A DNA stretch of 64,000 bases, from contig NZ_LN614827.1 of assembly GCF_000953135.1 (NCBI RefSeq), forward strand, positions 1,641,001 through 1,705,000. The letters run 5' to 3'. Below, one piece after another: positions 18,824 to 27,796 of this stretch. Both the position numbers and the translations under genes were made by a program. A model generated the notes under the pieces. The model was not told the origin of the DNA, made no database searches, and saw only the letters and a program-made list of their open reading frames with translations. Within the stretch, counting starts at the first letter, position 1; each line of letters begins with the position of its first letter. The DNA is from Legionella fallonii LLAP-10. GTDB taxonomy: Bacteria; Pseudomonadota; Gammaproteobacteria; Legionellales; Legionellaceae.

Positions 18824-18901
18824 GTAAGGAATAATTGAAATCCATTAATCAATCCTATATTGTTCCTTTTATAGGTTATTGATTTTAATCAGGAAAATGT
18901 T

Positions 18902-21496
18902 ATGACACAAAGCAAGTCTGATGTATATAAATTAAGTGAATACAAACCTCTAAACTATTACGTTACCCATGTAGATTTAGAAATAGATCTCAGTAAAAAG
19001 CCAATTCAATCCACCGCATCTCTAACAATAACTCCTAATCCAGAGGCGGACTCTCATTCAGCTGATTTAATATTGGATGGAGAGCAAATGACATTAACCA
19101 GTATTTATCTCGATGGAAAATCTTTGCCAGCGGAATCTTATAGGATCTCGGACCACTCTTTAACAATAACCAATATCCCCACGAACAAATCATTTATCAT
19201 CAAAACGACTACTCTAATCCGAGAGAGTACTGACTTATTTGGACTTTATAAAACGGAGGGAGTTTATCTAGTAAAAGCAGAAACAGAAGGATTACGGCGC
19301 GTGTTCTATTGTAATGACAGACCAGATAATCTAGCTACGTATAGAACCAAAATTATTGCTAACAAAAATGAGTACCCTACATTACTCTCTAATGGAACAG
19401 TTGAACATCGCGAAGAACTAAAAAATGAGCTGCATTCTGTAACTTGGTATGATGAGGTACCCAAGCCAAGTTATCTGTTTGCACTAGTAGCAGGAAAATT
19501 ACAGCGCTTAGTCGACCATTATGAGGGACCAACAAAAAAACGTACCATTATAGAGTTTTATGTTTCACCTGAGGCAGCTCCAAAATGTGGCTTTGCGAAA
19601 GAGGTATTACAACAAGCGATGCTCTGGGATGAAAGAGTCTGTGGACTGGAATGTTATTTAGAACGTTATATGATCGCTTGTGTCGATCAGTATGCATCCG
19701 GTGCTTCAGAAACTATGGGTTTGAATCTATTTAATGCAGAAAATTTCTTAGCAACCCCCGAAAGTAAAACCGATTTGGGCTTTTTACGAATACTTGAAGT
19801 AGTGGCCCATGAATTTTTCCATTACTGGTCAGGCAATCGGGTGACTATTCGAGATTGGTTCAATTTACCCTTTAAAGAAGGTTTAACAACCTTTAGAGCG
19901 GCAATGTTTCGCGAAGATCTTTTAGGCACCGATTTAGTAAGACTTCTTGATGGAAAAAATCTTGATAATCGAGCTCCCAGGCCCAATTCCTATACTGCTG
20001 TAAGAAGTCTATATACTGTAGCTGCTTATGAAAAAAGTGCTGATATTTTTCGCATGATGATGCTTACTGTTGGTCAAGGGGTTTTCTATAAGGCAATGAC
20101 TCAATTTTTCCGAGAACATGATGGTAAAGCAATAACCATTGAGGAATTTATTGATTTCTTAAGCGTCGCTACGAATAGGAACTTGAAATCATTCCTATTT
20201 TGGTTCACTGATCCAGGGATCCCAGAAGTAACAGTGGTAGATGAGTATAATCCAGATACAAAAGTATATACTCTAAAATTTAAAACAAAAAAAGCAACTG
20301 GACGCCCTATTCCTTGCGTTATAGGCTTACTGGATCATTCGGGTAAAGAACTATTAACGGATACTGCACTATGGATAGATCAACCTGAAATGGAGTTTCG
20401 CTTTAATGAGATACAATCACAGCCTATCCCATCGTTGCTACGCAGCTTTTCTGCGCCAGTTAATCTAAGTTATAACTATACTAATGAATCCCTATTGCTA
20501 CTAATTAAAAGCGATCCTAATCAATATAATAGAGTTGAGGCAGCCTCCCTTTTGATTATCCGATTGATTACTGACTATTGTGCCGGCAAAGTCATTCATT
20601 TGACATCTCATCTTTTTAATACCTACCGCTCTTTATTAACCGATGAGTCATTAGATCAATGGATATTAGCAGAATTGATGACGCTACCATCAGAAGAGTT
20701 TTTAATCACTACCATCAAAACCCCTGATTTTAAAAAAATAGCTGAGGGTCGTCGCTACATTGAGAAAGCCTTAGCTCAAGAGTTAAAAGAAGATCTACTC
20801 AAATTGTTCAATGAGTTACAACTAAACTCTGAAACACAGCCATCTCATTTTTCCCTGTTTAATATAAAAGAAGCTAGTAATCGTCGTTTAAAATCAATGT
20901 ATTATTCTTATTCTCAACATACAGCTCCCGAAGAAACTGTTCAATATTTATGTCTACAATTTAGAGAGACATTAGATAAAAATATGACTGAAACAATCTC
21001 TGCATTGACCCTACTTTGCGCTTTAAATTGCAGTGAAATAGATGAACTATTAAATGAGTTTTACCAATATTGGCAAAAAGACAGCAATGCAATGAATTAC
21101 TGGTTTACAGTTCAAGCAGCAGCGCATGTGGACGGTATAGTCACGAAGGTATCTCAATTAATGCAACATCCAGCGTTTGATCTATCCAATCCTAACAAAG
21201 TATATGCCCTACTCGGTACATTTATTAAAAATCCCTATGGGTTCCATAATGAATCAGGTGAAGGATATGCTTTACTAGTAGATGCAATTATTAATTTAGA
21301 CAAAATAAATCCAACATTAGCTGCAAATATAAGCAACTCGTTCCTTAACTGGGAGCAGTACAACGACTCAAGACAAAAAATGATGATTTATAGTTTAGAA
21401 AGGATTTACGCTAATGCAACATCTAATGATGTGAAAAACATTGCAAAAAAAGGGCTAGATAAAAAACATTCTTTAAAATTAATCAATCCAGGTTGA
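18902..21496 (+). CDS. M1-family aminopeptidase, PepN-like, altered GAMEN motif
   Basis: An 864-residue cytosolic zinc aminopeptidase of the PepN type. Zinc site H303-E-F-F-H307 and E326 after exactly 18 residues (HEXXH-X18-E), with the family's YWSGNRVT. The preceding exopeptidase motif, normally GAMEN, reads GASET (267-271); the Glu that holds the substrate amino group is kept but Met and Asn are replaced. The remaining domains (DUF3458-like barrel and a helical C-terminus) are full length compared with E. coli PepN at about 870 residues. No signal peptide is visible. Since the motif differs, it may be a second, specialised copy. TCAGGAAAATGTT precedes the ATG. Confidence 0.88.
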   Translation: MTQSKSDVYKLSEYKPLNYYVTHVDLEIDLSKKPIQSTASLTITPNPEADSHSADLILDGEQMTLTSIYLDGKSLPAESYRISDHSLTITNIPTNKSFIIKTTTLIRESTDLFGLYKTEGVYLVKAETEGLRRVFYCNDRPDNLATYRTKIIANKNEYPTLLSNGTVEHREELKNELHSVTWYDEVPKPSYLFALVAGKLQRLVDHYEGPTKKRTIIEFYVSPEAAPKCGFAKEVLQQAMLWDERVCGLECYLERYMIACVDQYASGASETMGLNLFNAENFLATPESKTDLGFLRILEVVAHEFFHYWSGNRVTIRDWFNLPFKEGLTTFRAAMFREDLLGTDLVRLLDGKNLDNRAPRPNSYTAVRSLYTVAAYEKSADIFRMMMLTVGQGVFYKAMTQFFREHDGKAITIEEFIDFLSVATNRNLKSFLFWFTDPGIPEVTVVDEYNPDTKVYTLKFKTKKATGRPIPCVIGLLDHSGKELLTDTALWIDQPEMEFRFNEIQSQPIPSLLRSFSAPVNLSYNYTNESLLLLIKSDPNQYNRVEAASLLIIRLITDYCAGKVIHLTSHLFNTYRSLLTDESLDQWILAELMTLPSEEFLITTIKTPDFKKIAEGRRYIEKALAQELKEDLLKLFNELQLNSETQPSHFSLFNIKEASNRRLKSMYYSYSQHTAPEETVQYLCLQFRETLDKNMTETISALTLLCALNCSEIDELLNEFYQYWQKDSNAMNYWFTVQAAAHVDGIVTKVSQLMQHPAFDLSNPNKVYALLGTFIKNPYGFHNESGEGYALLVDAIINLDKINPTLAANISNSFLNWEQYNDSRQKMMIYSLERIYANATSNDVKNIAKKGLDKKHSLKLINPG

Positions 21497-21611
21497 TTAA
21501 TTTTAAAACCAATTAACAATTATACTTGGAAAATATCCAACAAACTCAATGTTAGTTCACTATAATCAAAATATACAAGTTAATTCATTGAGTGCATTAA
21601 CCTAATGTCAT

Positions 21612-21650
21612 TTTCGGATAAAAATGTCACCTACCTCGGAACCGTTCTTT
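21612..21650 (+). repeat. Dispersed repeat, copy 2 (TTTCGGATAA...GTCACC...TCGGAACCGTTC)
   Basis: This is the partner of the copy at 14161. It ends in CTGAGGAGG and is followed by about 140 noncoding bases before the phosphatase-like effector gene. No target duplication is evident. Confidence 0.5.
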
Positions 21651-21787
21651 CTGAGGAGGGGTAATCCTATCCCGAACATCCACCAAGACAAAAATCTTGT
21701 GTATATGCTTCGAGACAGCGCAAAAAAAGCGCCTCCAGAGAAAGAATGGGCTGAGATCCGAAACTGTCGTTAACGTAGGAGTTTGTT

Positions 21788-24148
21788 ATGCCAAGAGAAC
21801 ACAGTGGCCATTTTAAAGTTTTGGTTACACAAAAGGGAAACGAACATAGATTGTCTCCTGACACAGTTCAAGAAAAATTGCAAAATGGTGAGATAGGATA
21901 TGAAGCCATGAGTGATTTATTGCGTGAAACAAATGATGCACAATTCGGCATTGTCTCGACTTTAAATAAAGATAATGAGTGGATTCGAGATGCAACTCAT
22001 GCTATCCCCCTTGAAAAAAGAATGTCCCATGATGCACCAGTTATTGATGCTAATAATACCTTATTACGCTGTTTATCTCGTTTACGTCCCATTGATTATG
22101 CAATTGATAAGAAGCATGGAGAAAAAGGCAAAGAAATACGTGATGCCCTTAAAAATCGCTTTGGAGAATTAAGTGCAGAAATTTTAAAGATTGCCCAAGG
22201 CCCAGGTACCGATGAAGAGAAGCATAAACAAATTCACCAAAAGGAAAAGGAGTTCAACACTTTTTTAGTCGAAAAACTACATGAGGCCAATTTAACACAA
22301 GGCTGTGAAAAAGAAGAAGACGCGGAAAAGTTATTGTTTCATTACCGGAATTTATCCAGTACCCTCGCTCCTGCCCGCACCCTGGTCACTTTAACCTATG
22401 ACAAAGATGCAAAAATCCTTCAACGTGAAACCCAATATCCAGTTACCGAAAAAACAGAAGCGCAAAAAGAAACACTTAACAAATTAAAAGTAATAACACC
22501 TTATCCATTTAAGGATGAGAGCAATTCTCACACTCGTCAAAAAATTGCATTTCAAGAAGCAGATAGTTTATTTTCCGATTTGATCGCCCAAGATGATAGA
22601 GCATTGCCTGCCCAAGCACGCAAAACGCATTTAGTCAGTGCAAAAAATGCGTTTATTGTGAAAAATGAATTAATTGAAATTGAGGATGAGGCAACACTTG
22701 AGTCTCCAGAAGCAGTAGATGCTTTAAATGCTAAAAAAGAAGAGGATGTACTCTGGTTAGCTCGAATGGGATCACCTGTTTTTGTGGGCAAAGGAGAAAA
22801 AAGTGAGGTATTACAAACCCATACGCGGGAAAATTTGGAGCAAGTTCGTCGCACTGCAGCAAAGAAAATGGGAAAAGACGCCGAATCGTTGAATGTCCAC
22901 GTGACTACACTGAATACGGATAGTCCACTTGAGCATCAGTCAACTATTGTTGATCACGTTTATCAAGCGACCAGAAATAATCAAGATAAGAAGGATAATG
23001 TATCCTATGTTCCAACTAATCCTGATGGAACATTTCGAGTTTTGGATGTAGCACCAGAATTAAATTTTAACGAAGAAACTCAACCATCAGGTTCTGCACC
23101 ACTACAAAAAGCGACAAGACTTGAAAGTGTAACTAAGGTCATGTTAGCGGCTTCTTGCACAGCCAATACCATTAGTACCGTCCATTGTGCCAGTGGCCAG
23201 GATAGAACAGGCACTGCAGTAGAAAAAGCAACTCAAGAATGGATGAAAAAGAGATATGATGATAAAGAACTAGACCAAAGCAACATTGAGTCCATGCGCG
23301 CGGAAGGAGGAAATGCTGCGGAAATAACTACGCATCATGTCAATGGTTCTCCCGGTATGAAAACGGACTCTATTGCCAATAACTTTTTTGATAGTAAAAC
23401 TACATTCAGCCCGAGAGCGACAGAGGAACTCTATCTTAGCAGCGCCAAAACCAACAAACAAAATAAAATCGGCGATGTTGCCTTCCTCACGAAACCAAGT
23501 CGTCTTGCAGTAGCAGAATATAATGATCATTTAGAAAAATTTACCGCTAATTTGGCAAAAGCACCTAGAGATGATAAAGAAAAACAACTGATTGAAAAAG
23601 GTAAAGAGGTATTAAAACAGGTTCAATCCATTGCAAAGGATAAACCCGGCGAACTAAGTTCAGCCAGCCTCAATGATTTAACTCAAGTGCTAGCAACAAC
23701 GAACAAAAGCTTAATGGAGGCGCATGAACCAAAACAATCACAAGAAAATGCAAAACGACTAGCCGCCTTATCACATCATGTCTCAGGCAAGAGCTCATCC
23801 GGCTGGAAAGCATTAGGTATTGGATTATTAACTTTTGCCAGTGCTGTTTTGGTAGTCGCCGGAGTTTTAGCCGCTATTCCAACGGCTGGTAGTAGCTTGT
23901 TACTTGCTGCTGTTGGCGTTGCAGGTTTAGCTGCGACTGTTAGCGCTGGTGCCGGGGTCGCTGCGGCAGGTGTTACAAGCGCTGCGATGATTCATCACGG
24001 TAGAGAAAAAGGACTAGCTAAATCCATCAGCGATTTTAAAAATGCCCTTTCTGAAATAAAAACCGAAACTCAAGCGAAGCCGGAAGAGGTTCTCGAAGAA
24101 AACCTTCACGAAGATATTGAAGACAGTAGAGCGCTTAGAGGCGTTTAA
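21788..24148 (+). CDS. CX5R phosphatase-like protein with C-terminal membrane hairpin (effector candidate)
   Basis: A 786-residue protein with TAGGAG before the ATG. C467-ASGQD-R473 followed by TGT is the CX5R P-loop of protein-tyrosine and phosphoinositide phosphatases. The form CxSGxDRTG is shared with SopB/IpgD and the Legionella SidF/SidP phosphoinositide phosphatases. Residues about 673-735 form two long hydrophobic segments rich in Ala/Val/Gly, a layout also found in SidF. The tail is Glu-rich (KPEEVLEENLHEDIEDSR), resembling the E-block translocation signal of Dot/Icm substrates. I infer a host-membrane lipid phosphatase. The Gln in place of Lys after the Gly may change specificity, because in the SopB group the Lys binds phosphate. 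It has no operon partners. Confidence 0.75.
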   Translation: MPREHSGHFKVLVTQKGNEHRLSPDTVQEKLQNGEIGYEAMSDLLRETNDAQFGIVSTLNKDNEWIRDATHAIPLEKRMSHDAPVIDANNTLLRCLSRLRPIDYAIDKKHGEKGKEIRDALKNRFGELSAEILKIAQGPGTDEEKHKQIHQKEKEFNTFLVEKLHEANLTQGCEKEEDAEKLLFHYRNLSSTLAPARTLVTLTYDKDAKILQRETQYPVTEKTEAQKETLNKLKVITPYPFKDESNSHTRQKIAFQEADSLFSDLIAQDDRALPAQARKTHLVSAKNAFIVKNELIEIEDEATLESPEAVDALNAKKEEDVLWLARMGSPVFVGKGEKSEVLQTHTRENLEQVRRTAAKKMGKDAESLNVHVTTLNTDSPLEHQSTIVDHVYQATRNNQDKKDNVSYVPTNPDGTFRVLDVAPELNFNEETQPSGSAPLQKATRLESVTKVMLAASCTANTISTVHCASGQDRTGTAVEKATQEWMKKRYDDKELDQSNIESMRAEGGNAAEITTHHVNGSPGMKTDSIANNFFDSKTTFSPRATEELYLSSAKTNKQNKIGDVAFLTKPSRLAVAEYNDHLEKFTANLAKAPRDDKEKQLIEKGKEVLKQVQSIAKDKPGELSSASLNDLTQVLATTNKSLMEAHEPKQSQENAKRLAALSHHVSGKSSSGWKALGIGLLTFASAVLVVAGVLAAIPTAGSSLLLAAVGVAGLAATVSAGAGVAAAGVTSAAMIHHGREKGLAKSISDFKNALSEIKTETQAKPEEVLEENLHEDIEDSRALRGV

Positions 24149-24207
24149 ATTCTTTTTTGGGTATTTTACTCCATAGTCATCTGAGTAAAAGAGCAAATGA
24201 AGAAAAA

Positions 24208-24235
24208 TTATCCCTTCAGGGTTAGGAAGGGATAA
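24208..24235 (-). terminator. Rho-independent terminator (minus strand)
   Basis: Perfect 10-bp stem TTATCCCTTC / GAAGGGATAA around an 8-nt loop, followed on the minus strand by ATTTTTCTTC. It lies about 130 bp beyond the stop of the avidin-like gene and is oriented to end its transcript. Confidence 0.65.
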
Positions 24236-24363
24236 GAAATAGAAAAATACTACTTTGTAGCACTAAAAATCTCCTCGCTCGCGAAAGGGACATTGATTAA
24301 AATAGATACTAAATCACGAGAGAAGGCCTTAGAAAAATATTTCGCTCTTAACCTGCTCAACCA

Positions 24364-24783
24364 TTAACTAACTTTTCTATAAGTATCATGGCCAATGAAG
24401 CGAGCACCTGGTCCCTCATGAGTGATATCTACCGCTTGATGCGTCAAGATAGAGATAGTATCTATATTGTTTTGGTTTTTAGTAAAATTGCCACTAATAC
24501 TCAAAACAGATTGGCACATGGGATAAACGACACTAAACGTTAACGCATTACCCACTATATAACCAGTTACAGGTCTTTTTGTTCCAACAGCATCAGGACA
24601 TGATTTAGAGGCTACAGCCGTAGTAAAATAACCGCTAATTTGGTTGTCCGATTGAATAGTTAACTCTAAAAGAGAACCTCTTTTGTTTTTAAAAGTTAAA
24701 CTATTATTTTGTTCTGAATAAAGAGGCTGAGCCAGTGCAGCAGAAGCCATCATAGTAGTAAAACAGAGTGCTTTTAAATTCAT
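24364..24783 (-). CDS. Secreted avidin-fold protein without tryptophans
   Basis: A 139-residue protein with a signal peptide (MNLKALCF...ALAQP). The mature part follows the avidin/streptavidin strand order: RGSLLELTI, ISGYFTTAVAS, VGNALTFSVVYP, SISGNF, IDTISILT and a final FIGHDTYRK, which corresponds to avidin's VGxNxFTR end. The tryptophans that line the biotin pocket in avidin (W-T-N, NW-K, xMWLL, DDWK) are all replaced and the protein contains no Trp. High-affinity biotin binding therefore looks unlikely, and it may bind another ligand. One Cys pair (SCPD and PMCQS) could form a disulfide. ATG 24783 is preceded by GGAG; a start at 24822 would precede the signal peptide. Confidence 0.7.
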   Translation of the reverse strand: MNLKALCFTTMMASAALAQPLYSEQNNSLTFKNKRGSLLELTIQSDNQISGYFTTAVASKSCPDAVGTKRPVTGYIVGNALTFSVVYPMCQSVLSISGNFTKNQNNIDTISILTHQAVDITHEGPGARFIGHDTYRKVS

Positions 24784-25042
24784 TATTACTCCATGCAAAG
24801 AATTAAAATTTATTTTATTCAAGAACCATATTTACTTGAACGAAAAACTGTCCGCTCTAAACATTCATCTAGATGACGACTGCCTATATATCAGCTTGGT
24901 AAATGATTAGCAATAGGCTTCTTGCCAAGCGCTACCGTAGTGAAAAATCGCCGCGCTTACGTTTAAGAGTTTTTTATTAGTCGAAATTTGCTAATTTTCT
25001 TATATAATAGGTTTGAGATTATACCAGACCAAGGCTCAATGA

Positions 25043-25792
25043 ATGTTTTCATCTCATATTGAACTTCGTTCCTATCATACAGAACAAACAAGCCACAGTC
25101 ATGAATATGCTCAGCTAGTACTCCCTGTTAAAGGAGTTTTGGAACTTGAAATAGGCTCCAGTGCAGGTATTATTGATGCAGAAAAAGCTGCATTTGTTGC
25201 CACAGGTACACGTCATAGCTTCTCAGGAAGTCAAGATAATTTATTTGTGGTAGTTGATTTTAGTCAACCCGATTCCCCTGCTATTAATATGCCTTCTTTT
25301 ATTACACTAACTCCTGTAACCAAACAATTTTTGCAATTTGCGCATTATTATTTGCTTCATGGAGTCAATGACTTATCCTCCCATAGGTTAATTAATAGTT
25401 TATTATTAAATCTATTATCGCACCCTATATTATCAAATCAAGATTTGTTGGTCTTAAAAGCTAAAAACTGGATTGATCTACATTTTTCTACATCAGTAAA
25501 TCTTGAACAATTAGCACAACATTGCCACTTAAGTATTAGTCAATTGCAACGTCGATTCAAAAAGAATACGGGTACAGGACTTGCCGAATATTGGCGCCAG
25601 AAGAAACTGGAACACGCTAAACTTCTCTTATCAACGACGTCTCATACTATTACCTCTATTGCATTTGCCATTGGTTATGAAAATGTACCTGCGTTTAGCC
25701 GTCGTTTCCACGCTGTATTAGGGATGTATCCCTCAGAATGGAGAGAGATGGCGTTAACGGCAAAGAAATTGCTTCCCTCGGATAACACCTAA
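25043..25792 (+). CDS. AraC-family transcription regulator with cupin sensor
   Basis: A 249-residue protein. The N-terminal half is a cupin-like pocket (TSHSHEYAQLVLPVKGVLELE, read in parts, and GTRHSFSG), and the C-terminal half carries the two AraC helix-turn-helix units (LEQLAQHCHLSISQLQRRFKK and ITSIAFAIGYENVPAFSRRFHAVLG, both read in parts). It lies just upstream of an EamA-family exporter in the same direction, so it probably controls that gene in response to a small metabolite. Confidence 0.85.
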   Translation: MFSSHIELRSYHTEQTSHSHEYAQLVLPVKGVLELEIGSSAGIIDAEKAAFVATGTRHSFSGSQDNLFVVVDFSQPDSPAINMPSFITLTPVTKQFLQFAHYYLLHGVNDLSSHRLINSLLLNLLSHPILSNQDLLVLKAKNWIDLHFSTSVNLEQLAQHCHLSISQLQRRFKKNTGTGLAEYWRQKKLEHAKLLLSTTSHTITSIAFAIGYENVPAFSRRFHAVLGMYPSEWREMALTAKKLLPSDNT

Positions 25793-25930
25793 CAAAAAAT
25801 ATTTTGATATATTAATAATCCTCTGAACTGTGTATTTAAATATACAATACTGTTATTAATCGATGGGACCCTTGGCTCATAGGCATCAGACTAAGGAACA
25901 CATGTAATTGACTTAAGGATGTTCTTCATC

Positions 25931-26836
25931 ATGAAAAGCGAAAAAAATTTTTATTACATACAAGGATTATCATTTCTTATTCTGGCACAAATCATGGTAG
26001 CAATTAATATTGTATCCTCAAAATTCCTTTTATCCACCATGCCTATTATTATATTACTTACTATTCGTTTTACCGTAGCAACTGGAATTTTATTACCATT
26101 ACATTGGTTAACCCCAGCAAAGAAAAGTTCAATTGCTCATCATTTCGCTCAGTTAAATAAAAAAGATTGGTTTTACATTCTGGCACAAGCATTAAGCGCA
26201 GGGGTTTTATTTAATTGTTTCATGCTACTTGGGTTACATTATACCGATGCCAATGCAGCTGGTATCATAACCAGCGCCCTACCGGCTTTGATTGCAATTA
26301 TGTCATGGATCATTCTAGGTGAAAAAATATCAGGTAAAAAAGCAGGTTGTGTCATTATCGCCACATTAGGACTCCTGATTATTGCTTATGAGAAACTCAA
26401 TGGGCCTCGATTAAATCATTCATTCATTGGTGATGCAATTGTTCTTCTGTCGCTGATACCTGAAGCATCTTATTATGTTTTTTCTAAAGTTCATCCTATC
26501 CGCTTACCTGTTTTTCTGTTATCCGCTCTCCTCAATGGCATTAATGCTATTTTATTATTATTTACTTTGCCTTTCTTTTTTTCTCATGATGTCGCGATAA
26601 GCAGGGAAGGATGGAGCATTGTATTTATCCTTGGTCTAAGCTCAGGATTATTTTATGTATTTTGGTATCATGGCTGCCAAAGAGTAGATGGAGTAATGGC
26701 TTCATTATCTACTGCTATAATGCCTGTAGCAACGGTAATACTTGCAGGGATAATACTTAGTGAACAATTAACAATGGGACAATTGATAGGAATGTCTTTA
26801 GTTATTTGTTCAGTTGTTGTTTATGCAAGAAAATAA
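25931..26836 (+). CDS. EamA/DMT-family inner-membrane transporter
   Basis: About 300 residues with ten hydrophobic helices in two EamA repeats. The first repeat ends with the typical LHYTDANAAGIITSALPALIAIMSWIILGEKI (read in parts), the second with MASLSTAIMPVATVILAGIILSEQL (read in parts). Such proteins export amino acids or other metabolites. ATG 25931 is the better-spaced start relative to AAGGA at about 25915; the ATG at 25919 lies too close. The AraC-type gene before it is the likely regulator. Confidence 0.85.
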   Translation: MKSEKNFYYIQGLSFLILAQIMVAINIVSSKFLLSTMPIIILLTIRFTVATGILLPLHWLTPAKKSSIAHHFAQLNKKDWFYILAQALSAGVLFNCFMLLGLHYTDANAAGIITSALPALIAIMSWIILGEKISGKKAGCVIIATLGLLIIAYEKLNGPRLNHSFIGDAIVLLSLIPEASYYVFSKVHPIRLPVFLLSALLNGINAILLLFTLPFFFSHDVAISREGWSIVFILGLSSGLFYVFWYHGCQRVDGVMASLSTAIMPVATVILAGIILSEQLTMGQLIGMSLVICSVVVYARK

Positions 26837-26919
26837 CTTGAGCAATGCTCTCTGTCCCCTATAGCACCAAGTTTTAAAGGTCGGACTCCCGACTCATAAA
26901 GTTAAGATATTTCGAATCC

Positions 26920-26941
26920 CCGCGGCATCGACCACGGGGTA
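26920..26941. repeat. Palindromic repeat CCCCGCGG-CATCGA-CCACGGGG (family A)
   Basis: An 8-bp stem with one G-T type pair and a 6-nt loop between the convergent EamA and Cys-rich genes. It is related to the hairpin at 14676-14696 (CCCGTGG core) and could also act as a terminator. Confidence 0.5.
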
Positions 26942-26992
26942 CATGAAGTGGCTCCGGTTATGCATAGGTATGCATAACTTTATAGCAGAACC

Positions 26993-27622
26993 CTAGTGCG
27001 TATCTGCAGGGGTTGTTGGAGCAGTTGAATTAGTTGGGGTAGCCGGAGTTGATGAATTAGTCGTTCCACTTGCGGTTGGTGGCGTTTCCTGTTTTACATT
27101 ACCAGAACACGCAGCGGCGACACTATCTATAGCATCATCATACTGTTTGTCTGTCATATTATCAGCTTGTTTAATCAAGTCCATTAATTTAGGTTTCGCA
27201 CACTCACAATAAGCTGTGGTTATTTTTTTATCATCATCTGTTTGCTTAGGATAAATCAGTTTCCACCTGTCTTCACAATATTCCATTACATCGGTATCTT
27301 TTGCCTCGCTTAAACCAACTTCTTCCTCAACAGAATCCATTGCGTCATGTAATAACGTTCTAGACATACATAATTGCATTGCTTTTTGTAGCATGTCTTG
27401 AGTTAGATCTTTTTTATCTCTCAATTGATTGGATGCACAAGTACAATATTTTTCTCCAAAATTTTTATAATCTACTTTTTCAGCAGAGTCATTAATTTTT
27501 TGCATCCAGGCATTTGTACATGCACCCAGAAAATCCTCATCAGCAGCGTGTACAGTAGCAGATAGCGAGAGCAATCCCACAGCGGATACAGCCAATACGT
27601 TTTTTACGATAGAAAAACTCAT
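26993..27622 (-). CDS. Periplasmic protein with two Cys-rich repeats and Thr/Pro tail
   Basis: A 209-residue protein with a Sec signal peptide ending VHAAD (about residue 26). Two related modules follow, each with the order C...W, YC-x-C-A and a final C: CTNAW / YCTCASNQL / LCMSR and CEDRW / YCECAKPKL / ACSG. The even Cys pattern suggests disulfide-bonded helical hairpins in the periplasm. The C-terminal 35 residues are a low-complexity Thr/Pro/Ser linker. I do not recognise a named family. The reverse strand gives AAGGAGTAG before the ATG. Confidence 0.7.
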   Translation of the reverse strand: MSFSIVKNVLAVSAVGLLSLSATVHAADEDFLGACTNAWMQKINDSAEKVDYKNFGEKYCTCASNQLRDKKDLTQDMLQKAMQLCMSRTLLHDAMDSVEEEVGLSEAKDTDVMEYCEDRWKLIYPKQTDDDKKITTAYCECAKPKLMDLIKQADNMTDKQYDDAIDSVAAACSGNVKQETPPTASGTTNSSTPATPTNSTAPTTPADTH

Positions 27623-27796
27623 AGCGCACTACTCCTTTGATTTAGATAATAAATTTCCCTGTATTGAGCATAGCTGAAGTCTTATCTATAAGCAAAAAAC
27701 CTAATATTGATTTGATAAAAAATATTTATTGAGGATTAATCAGATGCTTAAAATCTACCGCTTTAAACATCTGATTTTTTCAAGGGATTAGTAGTG

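Noticed and set aside
26881-26941. TTCGAATCC-like segment that resembles a tRNA T-loop
   Set aside because: No cloverleaf can be drawn around it; it belongs to the palindromic repeat.
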